Below, one piece after another: positions 1 to 8,884 of a stretch of 64,000 bases of DNA. The translations under genes were made by a program, and so were the position numbers. The stretch's first letter is position 1. Every line of letters starts with the position of its first letter. Source of the DNA: Lysobacteraceae bacterium (GTDB taxonomy: Bacteria; Pseudomonadota; Gammaproteobacteria; Xanthomonadales; Xanthomonadaceae); the NCBI GenBank assembly GCA_016789405.1, contig JAEUPQ010000019.1, forward strand, positions 62,001-126,000, read 5' to 3'. The notes under the pieces are model-generated. The model saw nothing but the letters and a program-made list of their open reading frames with translations. It was not told the DNA's origin and searched no databases.

Positions 1-1793
1 CACACGGTCACGCGATCGGCCGCCCATTCGGCTTCGATCCAGATCCGCGTCTGGTCCGGTGCGAACTTGTTGGCGTTGGCGACCAGGTTGACGATCACCG
101 AGAACAGACGCTGCGCGTCGCCGACGAGCAGCGGACCCGGCGGCAACGACGACAGCACGCGCTGGTCGCGCTGTTCGATCAGCGGCTGCATCAGTTCGAT
201 CGCTTCGGCGATGACCGAGATCAGGTCCAGCGGCGCGCGACGCAGGCGCATTTCGCCGCTCTCGATCCGCACGCTGTCGAGCAGGTTGTTGACCAGCTGC
301 GACAGGCGGATGCTGCCGCGGTACTGCGCGTCGGCCAGGCGCATGGCGATCTCGTCGCCGTGGTCGCGCAGGTGGTCGCGGAGCAGTTCGATCGAGGCGA
401 TCTGCGCGGAGAGCGGCGTCTGGAACTCGTGCGAAAGATTGGCGAGGATGCGGTCGCGCATGCCGCGCGCGGCTTCGATGGCGTTCTCCTCGCGCACCAC
501 CATCACCAGCCGGTCCTCGGCGGCGCGCAGCCTGCGCGCGATGACCGGACGCATCATGTCGGTCGCGAAATAGCGCTCCGGCGCCGGCAGCCCGGGGATC
601 GCGCCCTCGCCTGCCACCGACGACGACGGCACGGGCTTCAGCGTTTCGTGCAGCGGCCTGCCGATCACGTCGCCGCGCTCGCGACCGACCAGGTCGAGGA
701 ACTGGCGGTTGGCGTAGTGCACCAGCTCCTGGTCGTCGATGCCGACGATGCCTTCGTCGACGCCATCGAGGATCACGTCGAGTTCCTGGCGCTGTTCGCG
801 CTCGCTCTCGGTCAGCGCACTCACCCGCGCGCGCATGTTTTCCAGGTTCTCGGCGAGCGCCACGGGTTCGGACAGGAAGGTGCTCGGCGGCGCCACCGGC
901 GTCGCGAGGTCGCCCGATCCCAGGCGCCGCGCCACGTTGGTGAGGCGCGCGAACGGCGCCGCGATCCGCGCCGCGAGCAGATAGGCCAGCGCGAACGCGA
1001 TGCCGCCGGTCGCCAGGCTCGACAGGCCGAAGATGCCGAGCCATTCGAGGATCCGACGGGTCATCCATTGCTCGTGCACGCTCGCGACCAGCAATGCGCC
1101 GGGGCGTCCGTCGGTGTCGCGGATGCTGACGATGCGCACCGCTGCGGTGCCGCGGATGTCTTCGTAGGTATCGGCTTCACCGGTGAACGACACTTCCTGC
1201 AGCGCTGCGGTCCAGGCATCGGGTTTGGCCGTGCGCTGCTTCATCGCCGGGCGCAGCCGCACGTCGACGTATTCGACATCGGATCGTTGCGAGAGGCGGT
1301 CACCCAGGCGATGCGCGACGACGATGAAGACGTCCTGCACGTAGGGCACCGGGCGGCGCACGATGCGCCAGGCCTCGGACCGCTTGCCGAACACCAGCCC
1401 GGCTGCGGACGTGGGCGGGCGCAGGCCTACCTGGCCGATCATCAGGCCCTGGCGCTCCAGGCCGATGTAGTCGATGCCGCTGGTCTTGCCGACGTCGGCG
1501 ATCAGGGTGCGCGCTTTCGTGAATTGCCCGCGCTGCAGGTAGAACGGCAGCGACGGCTGCTTGATGAGCAAGTCAGCCACCACCGCGGGTTCGCGCTGCC
1601 ATTCCACCAGCCGACGCCGTGCCTCGGAGGCGCTGCGTTCGGCCTCGTTGCGCGCCTGCGCCAGCGCCGCCGCGCGGATCGTGCCGACGCTCGCACCGAG
1701 CAGGACGACCGCGAAGAACAGCACCAGGCCGATGTAGCTCAGCAGCAGGACGTGCGACAGCTGCCTGCGTTTCGACAGGGGGGGCGCCGTCAT
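1..1793 (-). CDS. Membrane sensor histidine kinase (3' end outside window)
   Basis: Only the first ~597 codons are present; the gene runs off the left edge. The translation shows a membrane segment near residues 15-36, an extracytoplasmic sensor region, a second membrane segment near 248-272, a HAMP-like linker, a PAS-like segment (VGIDDQELVHYAN) and a dimerisation/phosphoacceptor helix with LSHEFQTPLS, placing the phospho-histidine at about residue 455. An N-box (NLVANANKF) follows shortly before the edge, so the rest of the ATPase domain lies outside. The start is the ATG at 1793, which puts the first membrane helix near the N terminus. No partner response regulator is visible. Ligand unknown. 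Confidence 0.88.
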   Translation of the reverse strand, partial: MTAPPLSKRRQLSHVLLLSYIGLVLFFAVVLLGASVGTIRAAALAQARNEAERSASEARRRLVEWQREPAVVADLLIKQPSLPFYLQRGQFTKARTLIADVGKTSGIDYIGLERQGLMIGQVGLRPPTSAAGLVFGKRSEAWRIVRRPVPYVQDVFIVVAHRLGDRLSQRSDVEYVDVRLRPAMKQRTAKPDAWTAALQEVSFTGEADTYEDIRGTAAVRIVSIRDTDGRPGALLVASVHEQWMTRRILEWLGIFGLSSLATGGIAFALAYLLAARIAAPFARLTNVARRLGSGDLATPVAPPSTFLSEPVALAENLENMRARVSALTESEREQRQELDVILDGVDEGIVGIDDQELVHYANRQFLDLVGRERGDVIGRPLHETLKPVPSSSVAGEGAIPGLPAPERYFATDMMRPVIARRLRAAEDRLVMVVREENAIEAARGMRDRILANLSHEFQTPLSAQIASIELLRDHLRDHGDEIAMRLADAQYRGSIRLSQLVNNLLDSVRIESGEMRLRRAPLDLISVIAEAIELMQPLIEQRDQRVLSSLPPGPLLVGDAQRLFSVIVNLVANANKFAPDQTRIWIEAEWAADRVTV

Positions 1794-2258
1794 GCGGAAA
1801 GTCGTGGGCGAATCATGATTCCGGAATTATGCGGGCAGGCGGCCGGAGACAGGGGGTACCGGGGGCTCACCGGCAGGCCGGCATGGAGATGCCGCGCGGA
1901 AAAAGCCGATTTCGGGATCCCGGACAAATCGACGGCAGGCATGGCGCCCTGGAACGCCGATGCCTGCCGTTGACCCCTAACCGTTGCGAGGCGACGCGGG
2001 GTGCGTCTGTCGGACCGGAGTGGATCGAGCCCGACGTACCTCATTGCATGAGCGAAAGTTACGCCCGGACGGCCGGGGTGTCAGTTATGGAGCCGTTACG
2101 ACCTGCACCGGGATGGCGGGCTCCCCCGGGAGCATGAGGGAAGCCGTTCAGACAGCCCGGCCCAGGCGCTTCCCCACGAGCCGGTTCGCGCGGCGGCATC
2201 CGATCGACCGCGCCAGCCATGCGCCGCCCCAGGGGCAGATGCGCGGCAGCGCTCGGCA
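1794..2258. other. 465-bp intergenic region with an 11-bp inverted repeat
   Basis: No convincing coding sequence. It holds the upstream region of the kinase that reads leftward from 1793 and the downstream region of the NTF2-like gene. The clearest structure is an inverted repeat with arms ACGGCAGGCAT (1932-1942) and ATGCCTGCCGT (1960-1970) around a 17-nt loop. ATTCCGGAAT at 1818-1827 is a short palindrome 25 bp upstream of the kinase start. No clear promoter could be assigned. Confidence 0.5.
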
Positions 2259-2708
2259 TCAGGGCTCGATCGGTTTGCGTCGACCGCTCCAGGACTTGCT
2301 CACGATCATCCATTTGCCGTCGATCTTCGACAGCGCGAGATAGTCCAGTCCATCCCATCCCGGATAGTCCAGGCGCACCTTCACCATGGCGGCATCCCGG
2401 TTCACGTCGATGATCTCGTAGCTGCGATGTCGGCGGTCCTCGTCGTCGGCCGGCTTGCCGGGGAATCCCTTTGCCCACTCTTCCACCGTCTGCGTGACGA
2501 CCTGGCGTTTCGATGCGGAGTAACCGAGCACCACGCCGTCCTTCCTGAGCACTTCGAATGCGAGGTTGGCGTCGCCGGTCTCGAACGCACGCATCATCGT
2601 CTGCATCGTGCGATCGACGGCATCGCGCTCGCTGTCTTGCGCCATGGCGGCAGTGGATAGGAGGAAGAGTGCGCCCGCGGCGATGGCGGATCGGATCGGA
2701 TCTTTCAT
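2259..2708 (-). CDS. Exported NTF2-like (SnoaL/lumazine-binding type) protein
   Basis: 149 aa with a cleavable signal peptide (hydrophobic core AIAAGALFLLSTAAMAQ, predicted cut after AMA). The mature part has the layout of the NTF2-like fold, a small alpha+beta cone: an N-terminal helix (DRTMQTMMRAFETGDANLAFEVL), then strands with DGVVLGYSASKR and a C-terminal DGKWMIVSKSW strand. Such exported single domains usually lack a known enzymatic role. The start ATG at 2708 has AGGAG about six bases upstream. It lies downstream of the NTF2/DJ-1 fusion, which carries its own NTF2-like domain, so the two may act together. A hairpin at 2789-2813 could partly uncouple their transcription. Confidence 0.75.
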   Translation of the reverse strand: MKDPIRSAIAAGALFLLSTAAMAQDSERDAVDRTMQTMMRAFETGDANLAFEVLRKDGVVLGYSASKRQVVTQTVEEWAKGFPGKPADDEDRRHRSYEIIDVNRDAAMVKVRLDYPGWDGLDYLALSKIDGKWMIVSKSWSGRRKPIEP

Positions 2709-2732
2709 GGAGTCTCCTGGTGTCGTTGAGTG

Positions 2733-2756
2733 CGCGATCGCAGGTGCGCGATCGCG
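2733..2756. repeat. 12-bp direct repeat forming a GC-rich hairpin
   Basis: GTGCGCGATCGC occurs at 2730-2741 and again at 2744-2755. Because its core GCGATCGC is self-complementary, the pair can fold into a hairpin (2733-2741 with 2748-2756). It lies 22-50 bp upstream of the small NTF2-like gene and could affect its expression or be an operator. Confidence 0.4.
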
Positions 2757-2788
2757 TTTTCGTGTGCAAGCCTTCGTGTGTACGCTCC

Positions 2789-2813
2789 GGCATCGCCCGA
2801 CCGCGGCGATGCC
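2789..2813 (-). terminator. Hairpin after the NTF2/DJ-1 gene
   Basis: Perfect 9-bp stem (GGCATCGCC / GGCGATGCC) with a 7-nt loop, 8 bp past the stop codon of the leftward gene ending at 2821. There is no strong T-tract on the minus strand, so it may attenuate rather than fully terminate. Confidence 0.45.
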
Positions 2814-2820
2814 CGGGCGT

Positions 2821-3990
2821 TCAGCGCTTCGCCGCGTCGCGGCCCTGTCGGTCGTCGGCCGTCCTGCGGAGGATGTCGACGACGGCTTCCGCCACCTGTC
2901 TGGCGGAAAGATGGTTCTGCCCGGTCACCACCCTGCCATCGACCACGACGTATGCCTGGTCGCGCGCCGACGTGAGGAACGTGCCGCCGCGCGACTCGAT
3001 CGTCTTGCGGATGAGGAAAGGAAACTCCCTGAAATACGGCGCATCCTGTCGTTCGAACTCCTCGGGATAGCCGCTGACGCGCTTGCCTCCGACGAGGTAC
3101 CGGCCGTCGGACAGGCGAAGGTTCGCCAGCCCGGCCGTGCCGTGGCACACAGCCGACACCACGCCGTCATTGCGCTCGTAGACATGCGTGGCGATGTCCT
3201 GCAGTCGCGAATCCGCAGGCACGCCGTAGATGGCGTTGCTGCCGCCGACGAAGTAGACGGCGCGGTAGCGCGCGGGGTCGATCTGCGACGGCGTGGCGGT
3301 GTGCGCCAGGGCGTACATCAGGTCCGCATCGTAGAACCGGCTGCGGAACTCCCCCGCTTCGGCCACGTTGATCGGGGCGGCACCGCCTTCCGGCGAGACG
3401 AAATCCACCGTGAGACCCGCAGCCCGGAACGCATCCCATGCCTGCACGACTTCGCCGAAGCTCACGCCGGCAGGCAGCGTCGACGCCCCATGGACCTTCG
3501 CACTGGAGAGGACGAACAGCACGCGGTCCCCGCGATGCTGGCTGGGTTCCCGGGTGGCGGTCTTGGCCACGATCTGCCACCGGGCATCCAGTTTGCGGAG
3601 CAGGAACAGATCGACGAAGCGCGCCCCCTGGCGGGGTACCAGGACCTCGGCCTTGACCGTCGCGGTGTCGGCCTCGATGTCGATCGCCAGGATGTTGCCG
3701 ATCCGGCCGGTCGGTGTGCCGGCATGTTCGCCCGAGAACCGGCCCACATACTCGTCGACGCTCAGCGGCCAGTAGGCGGTGCCGGGCCGGCTGAGCAGCA
3801 GGCGTGCGTCCGGATGGAACGCGCGGCGCAGCTGCTCCGGTCGCGCGAATGCGGAGCCGTCGAAATAGTCGGTCATGACCCGCGTGATCGCGACCCGCTC
3901 GGGGTCGTCATCCGCCGCCAGGGCGAGGGGAACGACCGCCAGCCAGGCGACCAGCAGGGCGAGGCAGCGCAGGAATCGAAACGTGTGCAT
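2821..3990 (-). CDS. Exported fusion of NTF2-like domain and DJ-1/PfpI domain
   Basis: 389 aa. After a signal peptide (ending near ALAAD) comes an NTF2-like domain (about residues 27-150: RVMTDYFDGSAFARPEQLRRAF through WQIVAKTATRE), then a DJ-1/PfpI class I glutamine-amidotransferase-like domain (about 155-375: VLFVLSSAK, VDFVSPEGG, FVGGSNAIYGVP). The nucleophile-elbow cysteine is Cys282 in SAVCHGTAG, the hallmark of DJ-1/Hsp31-type proteins, which include chaperones, glyoxalases and hydrolases. Substrate cannot be read from sequence. The exported fusion is unusual, as most DJ-1 proteins are single-domain and cytoplasmic. It follows the AraC gene by 48 bp on the same strand, so they probably form an operon. 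Confidence 0.82.
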   Translation of the reverse strand: MHTFRFLRCLALLVAWLAVVPLALAADDDPERVAITRVMTDYFDGSAFARPEQLRRAFHPDARLLLSRPGTAYWPLSVDEYVGRFSGEHAGTPTGRIGNILAIDIEADTATVKAEVLVPRQGARFVDLFLLRKLDARWQIVAKTATREPSQHRGDRVLFVLSSAKVHGASTLPAGVSFGEVVQAWDAFRAAGLTVDFVSPEGGAAPINVAEAGEFRSRFYDADLMYALAHTATPSQIDPARYRAVYFVGGSNAIYGVPADSRLQDIATHVYERNDGVVSAVCHGTAGLANLRLSDGRYLVGGKRVSGYPEEFERQDAPYFREFPFLIRKTIESRGGTFLTSARDQAYVVVDGRVVTGQNHLSARQVAEAVVDILRRTADDRQGRDAAKR

Positions 3991-4038
3991 CGTGGGCTCT
4001 CGGTGTCGAAGGACGCCGGGAACCGTACAGATGTCTTT

Positions 4039-5103
4039 TCAAATCAAGGCATTGGAATCTGTTTCAGGACTCCGGGAATCGATTTCCGGAGTCGCGGCGC
4101 GCTGCCGGTATGCCGCAGGCGTGAGGCCTTCCACCTTCTTGAAGGCGCTGTAGAAAGTCGACATCGACTGGAAGCCGGCCGCACCCGCGATCAGGTCCAT
4201 GGGCTTCGCGGGTTCCTGGCGCAGCAACGCCTTCGCCTCGGTGACGCGCAGCTGGGTCAGGTAATGCTTGAACGAGGTCTGGTTGTTGTCGTTGAGCAAC
4301 TGCGAGAGACGGGTCTGGGGCATGCCCAGCCGCCGTGCCACGCGCGGCAGGGTCACGCCCGGATCCAGGTGGAGGCGCTCGCGGGCCATCAGCTCGGCCA
4401 GCGCCTGCAGCTGCGCGGCCGCCTCCGCGTCGGGGATCCGGCGATCCTGGTAGGGCTCGATCGGAGCCTGCCCGGTGCGCATGCGCAGGTAGGCCACGAT
4501 GCTCGCCGCGAGGACGAAGGTGAAGGACAGCGCGCCCACGATGTAGGAGGTATAGCCGGACGTGTAATACGCGATCCAGATGATCCAGATCCCGCCCGTG
4601 GACCACAGCAGCAGCGATCCCGACGGCGTTTCCGGCAGGCGCGCGCGATGCACGTACAACTGCGCGGTGGCGAGCAGCAGGTAACCCAGCCAGGAATAGA
4701 CGATCACCGGCGTGACGACGTGTCGCCACAGGTCCACGTGGCTGGCATAGGGCAGGCCGACGTTGACCATCGCGACAATGGCCAGCAGCGCGGCGATGTG
4801 CCATCGATCGACCCGATCGGGGCCCGCGGCATTGCCCTGGCTCGATCGCACCAGGAAGTAGAGGCACGGCCCGATCAGGACGCAGGCGGTCAGGCCGATC
4901 TGCAGGACGAACTTCGGAATGCCCGGCCAGAAATGGAACGCCACCGACTTCCCGGTGCGCACGCTGACCATCAGGATGAGCAGCGCCAGCCAGCGCTGTG
5001 TGGCCTGCCCCCTGGCGCGCCACCAGAGGAACGACGCTGCGGCGAAGCCGTTGAAGGCACCGAGCATCGCGAAGAAGAACAGGAAATGTTGGCTCAGCAT
5101 CAT
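4039..5103 (-). CDS. AraC-family regulator with multi-pass membrane N-terminus
   Basis: 354 aa. Residues 1 to about 205 contain roughly seven hydrophobic helices (for example FFFAMLGAFNGFAAASFLWW, IALLAIVAMVNVGLPY, LSFTFVLAASIVAYL). After a linker, residues about 245-340 form a two-helix-turn-helix AraC domain (PRVARRLGMPQTRLSQLLND and DLIAGAAGFQSMSTFYSAFKKVEGLTPAAYR). This architecture suggests a membrane-bound sensor-regulator acting directly on DNA. Two ATGs in tandem (5103, 5100) offer the start. It is first in a leftward set with the NTF2/DJ-1 fusion, which it probably controls (inference from position). The promoter should lie in 5104-5302. Confidence 0.85.
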   Translation of the reverse strand: MMLSQHFLFFFAMLGAFNGFAAASFLWWRARGQATQRWLALLILMVSVRTGKSVAFHFWPGIPKFVLQIGLTACVLIGPCLYFLVRSSQGNAAGPDRVDRWHIAALLAIVAMVNVGLPYASHVDLWRHVVTPVIVYSWLGYLLLATAQLYVHRARLPETPSGSLLLWSTGGIWIIWIAYYTSGYTSYIVGALSFTFVLAASIVAYLRMRTGQAPIEPYQDRRIPDAEAAAQLQALAELMARERLHLDPGVTLPRVARRLGMPQTRLSQLLNDNNQTSFKHYLTQLRVTEAKALLRQEPAKPMDLIAGAAGFQSMSTFYSAFKKVEGLTPAAYRQRAATPEIDSRSPETDSNALI

Positions 5104-5264
5104 CGTTGCGTCACGGCGCTTGGCTTGTCGTCAGGTCGCAAGCGTATGCCGGGGCCGCGTCCCGTGCCTGCGATGTCCGTTCCGCGAGCCGCTTCCTGCC
5201 CCCTTCTGGTTCCGTGGCCACCCCGTGCACCGCGATGTCGGCGCACGAGGCATGTCGACGTCCC

Positions 5265-5340
5265 TTCGACCCTGCGGGAATCGAATCCCGGCGTCCGGAC
5301 GCTTATTCCACCGTCACCGACTTGGCCAGGTTGCGCGGCT
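5265..5340 (-). other. Candidate attTn7 (end of glmS), unoccupied
   Basis: The conserved glmS C-terminal codons ([13 protein letters not shown]) that TnsD-type proteins recognise are intact. The region 20-30 bp beyond the stop, where Tn7 elements insert, shows no Tn7-like ends or tns genes. Just past the stop lie two palindromes: GCGTCCGGACGC (5291-5302) and a small hairpin CGGGA/TCCCG (5275-5290) that could end the glmS transcript. The site call rests on general Tn7 knowledge. Confidence 0.4.
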
Positions 5341-7147
5341 TGTCGACATCGGTACCGCGGGCGAGCGCCGCGTGGTAAGCGAGCATCTGCACCGGGATCG
5401 CATGCACGATCGGCGAGAGGATGCCGACGTGGCGCGGCGTGCGGATCACGTGCACGCCCTCGGATTCACTGAAATGGCTGTCGGCATCGGTGAACACATA
5501 CATCTCGCCGCCGCGCGCGCGCACTTCCTGGATGTTGGACTTCACCTTCTCCAGCAGGCTGTCGTTCGGCGCGATCACCACCACCGGCATCTGTGCGTCG
5601 ACCAGCGCCAGCGGGCCGTGCTTGAGCTCGCCGGCCGGATAGGCCTCGGCGTGGATGTAGGAGATTTCCTTGAGCTTGAGCGCGCCTTCCAGGGCGATCG
5701 GGTAATGGATGCCACGACCGAGGAACAGCGCGTGCTGCTTGGGCGCGAAGCGCTCCGACCAGATCGCGACCTGCGGTTCGAGGTTCAGCGCATGCTGCAC
5801 GCTGCCCGGCAGGTGGCGCAGCGCATCGAGCAGCTCGGCTTCCTGCTCGGGCTTGAGCTTGCCCTGCACCTTCGCCACCGTCGCGGTGAGCGCAAACAGC
5901 GCGACCAGCTGGGTGGTGAAGGCCTTCGTCGATGCGACACCGATCTCGGCACCGGCGCGGGTGTAGAACACCAGCTTGCTGGCGCGCGGGATCGCGCTTT
6001 CCGGCACGTTGCAGATCGACAGCGTCTTGTCGTGGCCGAGCGACTTGGCGTACTTCAGCGCCTCCATCGTGTCGAGCGTTTCGCCCGACTGCGAGATGGT
6101 GACGATCAGCTGGTTGGGATTGGCGACGACCTTGCGATAGCGGTATTCGCTGGCGATCTCGACCGTGCACGGCAGGCCGGTCATGGCCTCGAACCAGTAG
6201 CGGGCAGTCAGGCCGGCGTAGTAGCTGGTGCCGCAGGCGAGGATCTGCAGGCCGTCGATGTTGCGCAGCACGTGCGCGGCGTCGGCACCGAACAGGTCGG
6301 GGGTGAAGCCGCCACGATCGACGATGGCCTCGATGGTGTCGGCGATCGCGCGCGGCTGCTCGTGGATTTCCTTCTGCATGAAGTGGCGGTACGGGCCCAG
6401 CTCCAGCGAGGCCAGCGACACGTCGGAGACGTGCACTTCGCGTTTCACCTCCGCATCGTCGGCCGCGAACACGCGCACGCCTTCGCGGGTGACTTCCGCG
6501 GTGTCGCCTTCTTCGAGGAAGATCACGCGGCGCGTGGCCTGGAGGATCGCGGACACATCGGAGGCGATGAAGTTCTCGCCTTCGCCCAGGCCGACCAGCA
6601 GCGGGCAGCCCATGCGCGCGCAGACCATGCGGTGCGGCTCCTTGCGGCTGACCACGGCCAGCGCGTAGGCGCCTTCCAGTTCCTTCACCGCGCGTTGCAG
6701 CGCCTGCAGCAGGTCGTCGCCCTGGGTGAGGTAGTGATGGATGAGGTGCGCGATGACTTCGGTATCGGTCTGCGATTCGAAGCTGTAGCCCAACCCGCGC
6801 AGGCGCTCGCGCTGGGCTTCGTGGTTCTCGATGATGCCGTTGTGCACCAGCGCCACGCCGTGGCTGATGTGCGGATGCGCATTGTGTTCGGTCACGCCGC
6901 CATGGGTGGCCCAGCGCGTGTGGCCGATGCCCAGGCCGGCACTGAAGGCCTCGCTGGCGGCGGCGCTTTCCATCTCCGCCACGCGGCCGGTGCGGCGCAC
7001 GCGGCGGACGTCGGCGGGCGCTTCGGCCCCCTGGTCGACAATGGCGATGCCGGCGGAGTCGTAACCACGGTATTCGAGGCGCTTGAGGCCTTCGATGAGC
7101 ACTGGAACCACATCGCGATCCGCGATCGCGCCAACGATGCCGCACAT
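5303..7147 (-). CDS. glmS: Glutamine--fructose-6-phosphate aminotransferase (isomerizing)
   Basis: 614 aa, full length for GlmS, which makes glucosamine-6-phosphate from fructose-6-phosphate and glutamine, the first step to UDP-GlcNAc. The N-terminal nucleophile Cys2 follows the initiator Met (MCGIVGAI), which fixes the start at 7147. A glutaminase domain (about 1-240, with RWATHG) is followed by two SIS sugar-isomerase domains ([35 protein letters not shown]) and the conserved C-terminus [13 protein letters not shown]. It shares strand with glmU but lies 12 kb away, separated by accessory genes. The 5' region overlaps the sigma-54 enhancer region of the divergent efflux operon. Confidence 0.98.
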   Translation of the reverse strand: MCGIVGAIADRDVVPVLIEGLKRLEYRGYDSAGIAIVDQGAEAPADVRRVRRTGRVAEMESAAASEAFSAGLGIGHTRWATHGGVTEHNAHPHISHGVALVHNGIIENHEAQRERLRGLGYSFESQTDTEVIAHLIHHYLTQGDDLLQALQRAVKELEGAYALAVVSRKEPHRMVCARMGCPLLVGLGEGENFIASDVSAILQATRRVIFLEEGDTAEVTREGVRVFAADDAEVKREVHVSDVSLASLELGPYRHFMQKEIHEQPRAIADTIEAIVDRGGFTPDLFGADAAHVLRNIDGLQILACGTSYYAGLTARYWFEAMTGLPCTVEIASEYRYRKVVANPNQLIVTISQSGETLDTMEALKYAKSLGHDKTLSICNVPESAIPRASKLVFYTRAGAEIGVASTKAFTTQLVALFALTATVAKVQGKLKPEQEAELLDALRHLPGSVQHALNLEPQVAIWSERFAPKQHALFLGRGIHYPIALEGALKLKEISYIHAEAYPAGELKHGPLALVDAQMPVVVIAPNDSLLEKVKSNIQEVRARGGEMYVFTDADSHFSESEGVHVIRTPRHVGILSPIVHAIPVQMLAYHAALARGTDVDKPRNLAKSVTVE

Positions 7148-7203
7148 GTCCTGCCGTCCTCCGGAATTGTCCGCGTAGTGTAACGGCGAAACCGCGCCGG
7201 ACC

Positions 7204-7236
7204 GTCCGCGCGGACACGTCCGGACACCGTCCGGAC
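7204..7236. promoter_or_regulatory. Three phased palindromes, likely enhancer (UAS) for the NtrC-type activator
   Basis: GTCCGCGCGGAC (7204-7215), GTCCGGAC (7218-7225) and GTCCGGAC (7229-7236) are each perfect palindromes, with centres 12 and 11 bp apart, about one helical turn. They sit roughly 75-98 bp upstream of the transcription start predicted from the sigma-54 promoter at 7281, the usual distance for bacterial enhancer-binding proteins. The activator encoded at 12389-13738 is the obvious candidate to bind them. Confidence 0.7.
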
Positions 7237-7280
7237 ACCCGAAGACACAGGCTTTTTCATTCAAATACAATGACTTGCAG

Positions 7281-7297
7281 TTGGCACGCGGCTTGCT
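7281..7297 (+). promoter_or_regulatory. Sigma-54 (-24/-12) promoter
   Basis: TTGGCACGCGGCTTGCT matches the sigma-54 consensus TGGCACG-N4-TTGCW at every position: GG at 7283-7284 and GC at 7295-7296 with ten bases between. Transcription should start near 7308, leaving a 25-nt leader before the HlyD-type gene at 7333. It is rightward, facing the efflux operon whose fifth coding partner is a sigma-54 activator. Confidence 0.88.
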
Positions 7298-7332
7298 GAG
7301 TACTGGGCAAACATTCAGCACACCGGCCCCCG

Positions 7333-8604
7333 ATGAGCATTCGCGATACCTCCGCACAGGACAGCCCCCTCGCCAACAGCGGCCGCAAGCCGCGTCGCCG
7401 CCTGATCGCCATCGGCGTCGGCGTGGTGGTCATCGCGCTGGCCGGCACCCTGGTCACCGCCTGGCGCGGCGGCGGCCGTTCGATCGATGGCGCACGCCTG
7501 CGCATCGCCGAGGTCACGCGCGGCGATCTCGTCCGCGACCTGTCGGCGGAGGGTCGCGTCATCTCGGCGAACAGTCCGACCCTGTACGCCATCGCTGGCG
7601 GCACGGTCACCCTGGAGGTCGTGGCCGGCGACGCAGTCAAGCGCGGCCAGCCGCTGGCGACCATCGACAGCCCGGAACTACGCAGCCGCCTCGCGCAGGA
7701 GGAATCGACGCTCGCCAGTCTCGAAGCCGAGGCCAGCCGTGCAGAACTGGACGGCGCGCTCAGCCGCGCGAACGCCCGCAAGCTGCTCGACCAGGCGAGC
7801 ATCGATCGCGTCGCCGCGCAGCGCGACCTCGAACGCAACCAGCGCGCCTACCAGGGCGGCGCGGTCGCGCAGATCGACGTGGCACGCGCGCAGGACACCC
7901 TGAAGAAGGCCGACCTCGGCCTCGCGGCGGCGCGCCAGGAACACGCGCTGCAGGGCCAGGGCGCTGGCCTGGACATCCGCAACAAGCGCCTGCAGGCCGA
8001 TCGCCAGCGTTCGGTCGTCGTCGAACTGCAGCGCCAGGTCGAGGCACTGACCCTGCGTGCGCCGTTCGACGGCCAGGTCGGCCAGCTGATGATCGCGCAG
8101 CGCGCGAACGTCGCCGCGAATGCCCCCGTGCTCAGCGTGGTCGACCTGTCGGTCTTCGAAGTCGAGATCAAGGTGCCGGAAAGCTTCGCCCGCGACCTGG
8201 GCATCGGCATCCCGGCCGAGGTCAGCGGCAACACCGGCACCTTCGCGGCCGCCATCTCCGCGGTCTCGCCGGAAGTCGTGAACGGCGAAGTCGCCGCACG
8301 CCTTCGCTTCACCGATAAGCAGCCACCTTCGCTGCGCCAGAACCAGCGCCTCAGCGCGCGCATCGTGCTCGACACGCGTCGCGACGTGCTGATGGTCGAG
8401 CGCGGCCCCTTCATCGACCAGGGCGGGGGCAACAGTGCCTACGTCATGGACGGTTCCGTCGCCGTGAAGCGCCCGCTGCGCACCGGCGTCAGCAGCCTCG
8501 GCGCAGTCGAGATCGTCGACGGCGCAAAACCCGGAGACCGCATCGTGGTGTCCGGCAGCGACCTGTTCGGCGACGCCGAACGCATCCGCATCTCCGGAGA
8601 ATGA
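7333..8604 (+). CDS. HlyD/MacA-type periplasmic adaptor subunit
   Basis: 423 aa. One N-terminal membrane anchor (about residues 24-43, [20 protein letters not shown]) is followed by a lipoyl/barrel-sandwich half ([24 protein letters not shown]), a long coiled coil (about 115-235), the second lipoyl half ([31 protein letters not shown]) and beta-barrel and membrane-proximal domains. This is the RND/MacA adaptor order. The protein should bridge the inner-membrane ABC permeases downstream to an outer-membrane channel, which is not encoded here. It is the first gene after the sigma-54 promoter. Confidence 0.93.
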   Translation: MSIRDTSAQDSPLANSGRKPRRRLIAIGVGVVVIALAGTLVTAWRGGGRSIDGARLRIAEVTRGDLVRDLSAEGRVISANSPTLYAIAGGTVTLEVVAGDAVKRGQPLATIDSPELRSRLAQEESTLASLEAEASRAELDGALSRANARKLLDQASIDRVAAQRDLERNQRAYQGGAVAQIDVARAQDTLKKADLGLAAARQEHALQGQGAGLDIRNKRLQADRQRSVVVELQRQVEALTLRAPFDGQVGQLMIAQRANVAANAPVLSVVDLSVFEVEIKVPESFARDLGIGIPAEVSGNTGTFAAAISAVSPEVVNGEVAARLRFTDKQPPSLRQNQRLSARIVLDTRRDVLMVERGPFIDQGGGNSAYVMDGSVAVKRPLRTGVSSLGAVEIVDGAKPGDRIVVSGSDLFGDAERIRISGE

Positions 8605-8605
8605 C

Positions 8606-8884
8606 ATGCACGTCCAATCCCCCCAGCCGATCCCCAGCAACGCCACCGACCTCCCCTTCCCCGGCTACGCACCGCTCGACATCGAGCACGATCACTTCGC
8701 GGACAGCGCGTTCCCGACGGCACTGGGCTGGTCCGCCGACGATCTGGTCGAAGCCGTCCGCCTGCCCCTGCACCAGCAGGTGTTCGCACCCTCCGCCAAC
8801 GATGCGCAGTTGCATCGTCCGCGCCGCCGGCTCCAGTTCCTCGCCACGCCGTCGATGCCGCCCCGTTTCCGGATCGGCGGCTGA
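8606..8884 (+). CDS. 92-aa protein of unknown function inside the efflux operon
   Basis: No family recognised. The ATG follows the adaptor's stop by one base and has GGAG six bases upstream. Codon third positions are overwhelmingly G or C, as in neighbouring real genes, so it looks genuinely translated. The protein is Pro-rich with an acidic first half (GYAPLDIEHDHF, GWSADDLVEAV), a basic patch (RPRRRLQF) and no cysteine, signal peptide or membrane segment. Its place between adaptor and ATPase genes suggests a role in the exporter, perhaps as a cargo peptide, accessory factor or regulator. That is speculation from position only. Confidence 0.65.
   Translation: MHVQSPQPIPSNATDLPFPGYAPLDIEHDHFADSAFPTALGWSADDLVEAVRLPLHQQVFAPSANDAQLHRPRRRLQFLATPSMPPRFRIGG

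Noticed and set aside
5275-5302. tRNA T-arm-like sequence (ATTCGATTCCC on the minus strand) near the end of glmS
   Set aside because: Arms do not give a 5-bp stem with a 7-nt loop and no acceptor or anticodon stems can be found within 80 bp; best explained as a terminator-like hairpin.
2566-5472. Very long open frame on the plus strand opposite the NTF2/DJ-1 and AraC genes
   Set aside because: Mirror of real leftward genes in GC-rich DNA; composition is Arg/Ala/Gly/His-rich with no domain.
7148-7332. glmS ribozyme/riboswitch in the glmS leader
   Set aside because: The glmS ribozyme is typical of Firmicutes; the leader is short and the visible palindromes fit an activator site instead.
8606-8884. 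Precursor of a ribosomally made modified peptide (lasso, lanthipeptide)
   Set aside because: No cysteine-, serine/threonine-rich core, no leader motif and no modification enzyme in the operon.
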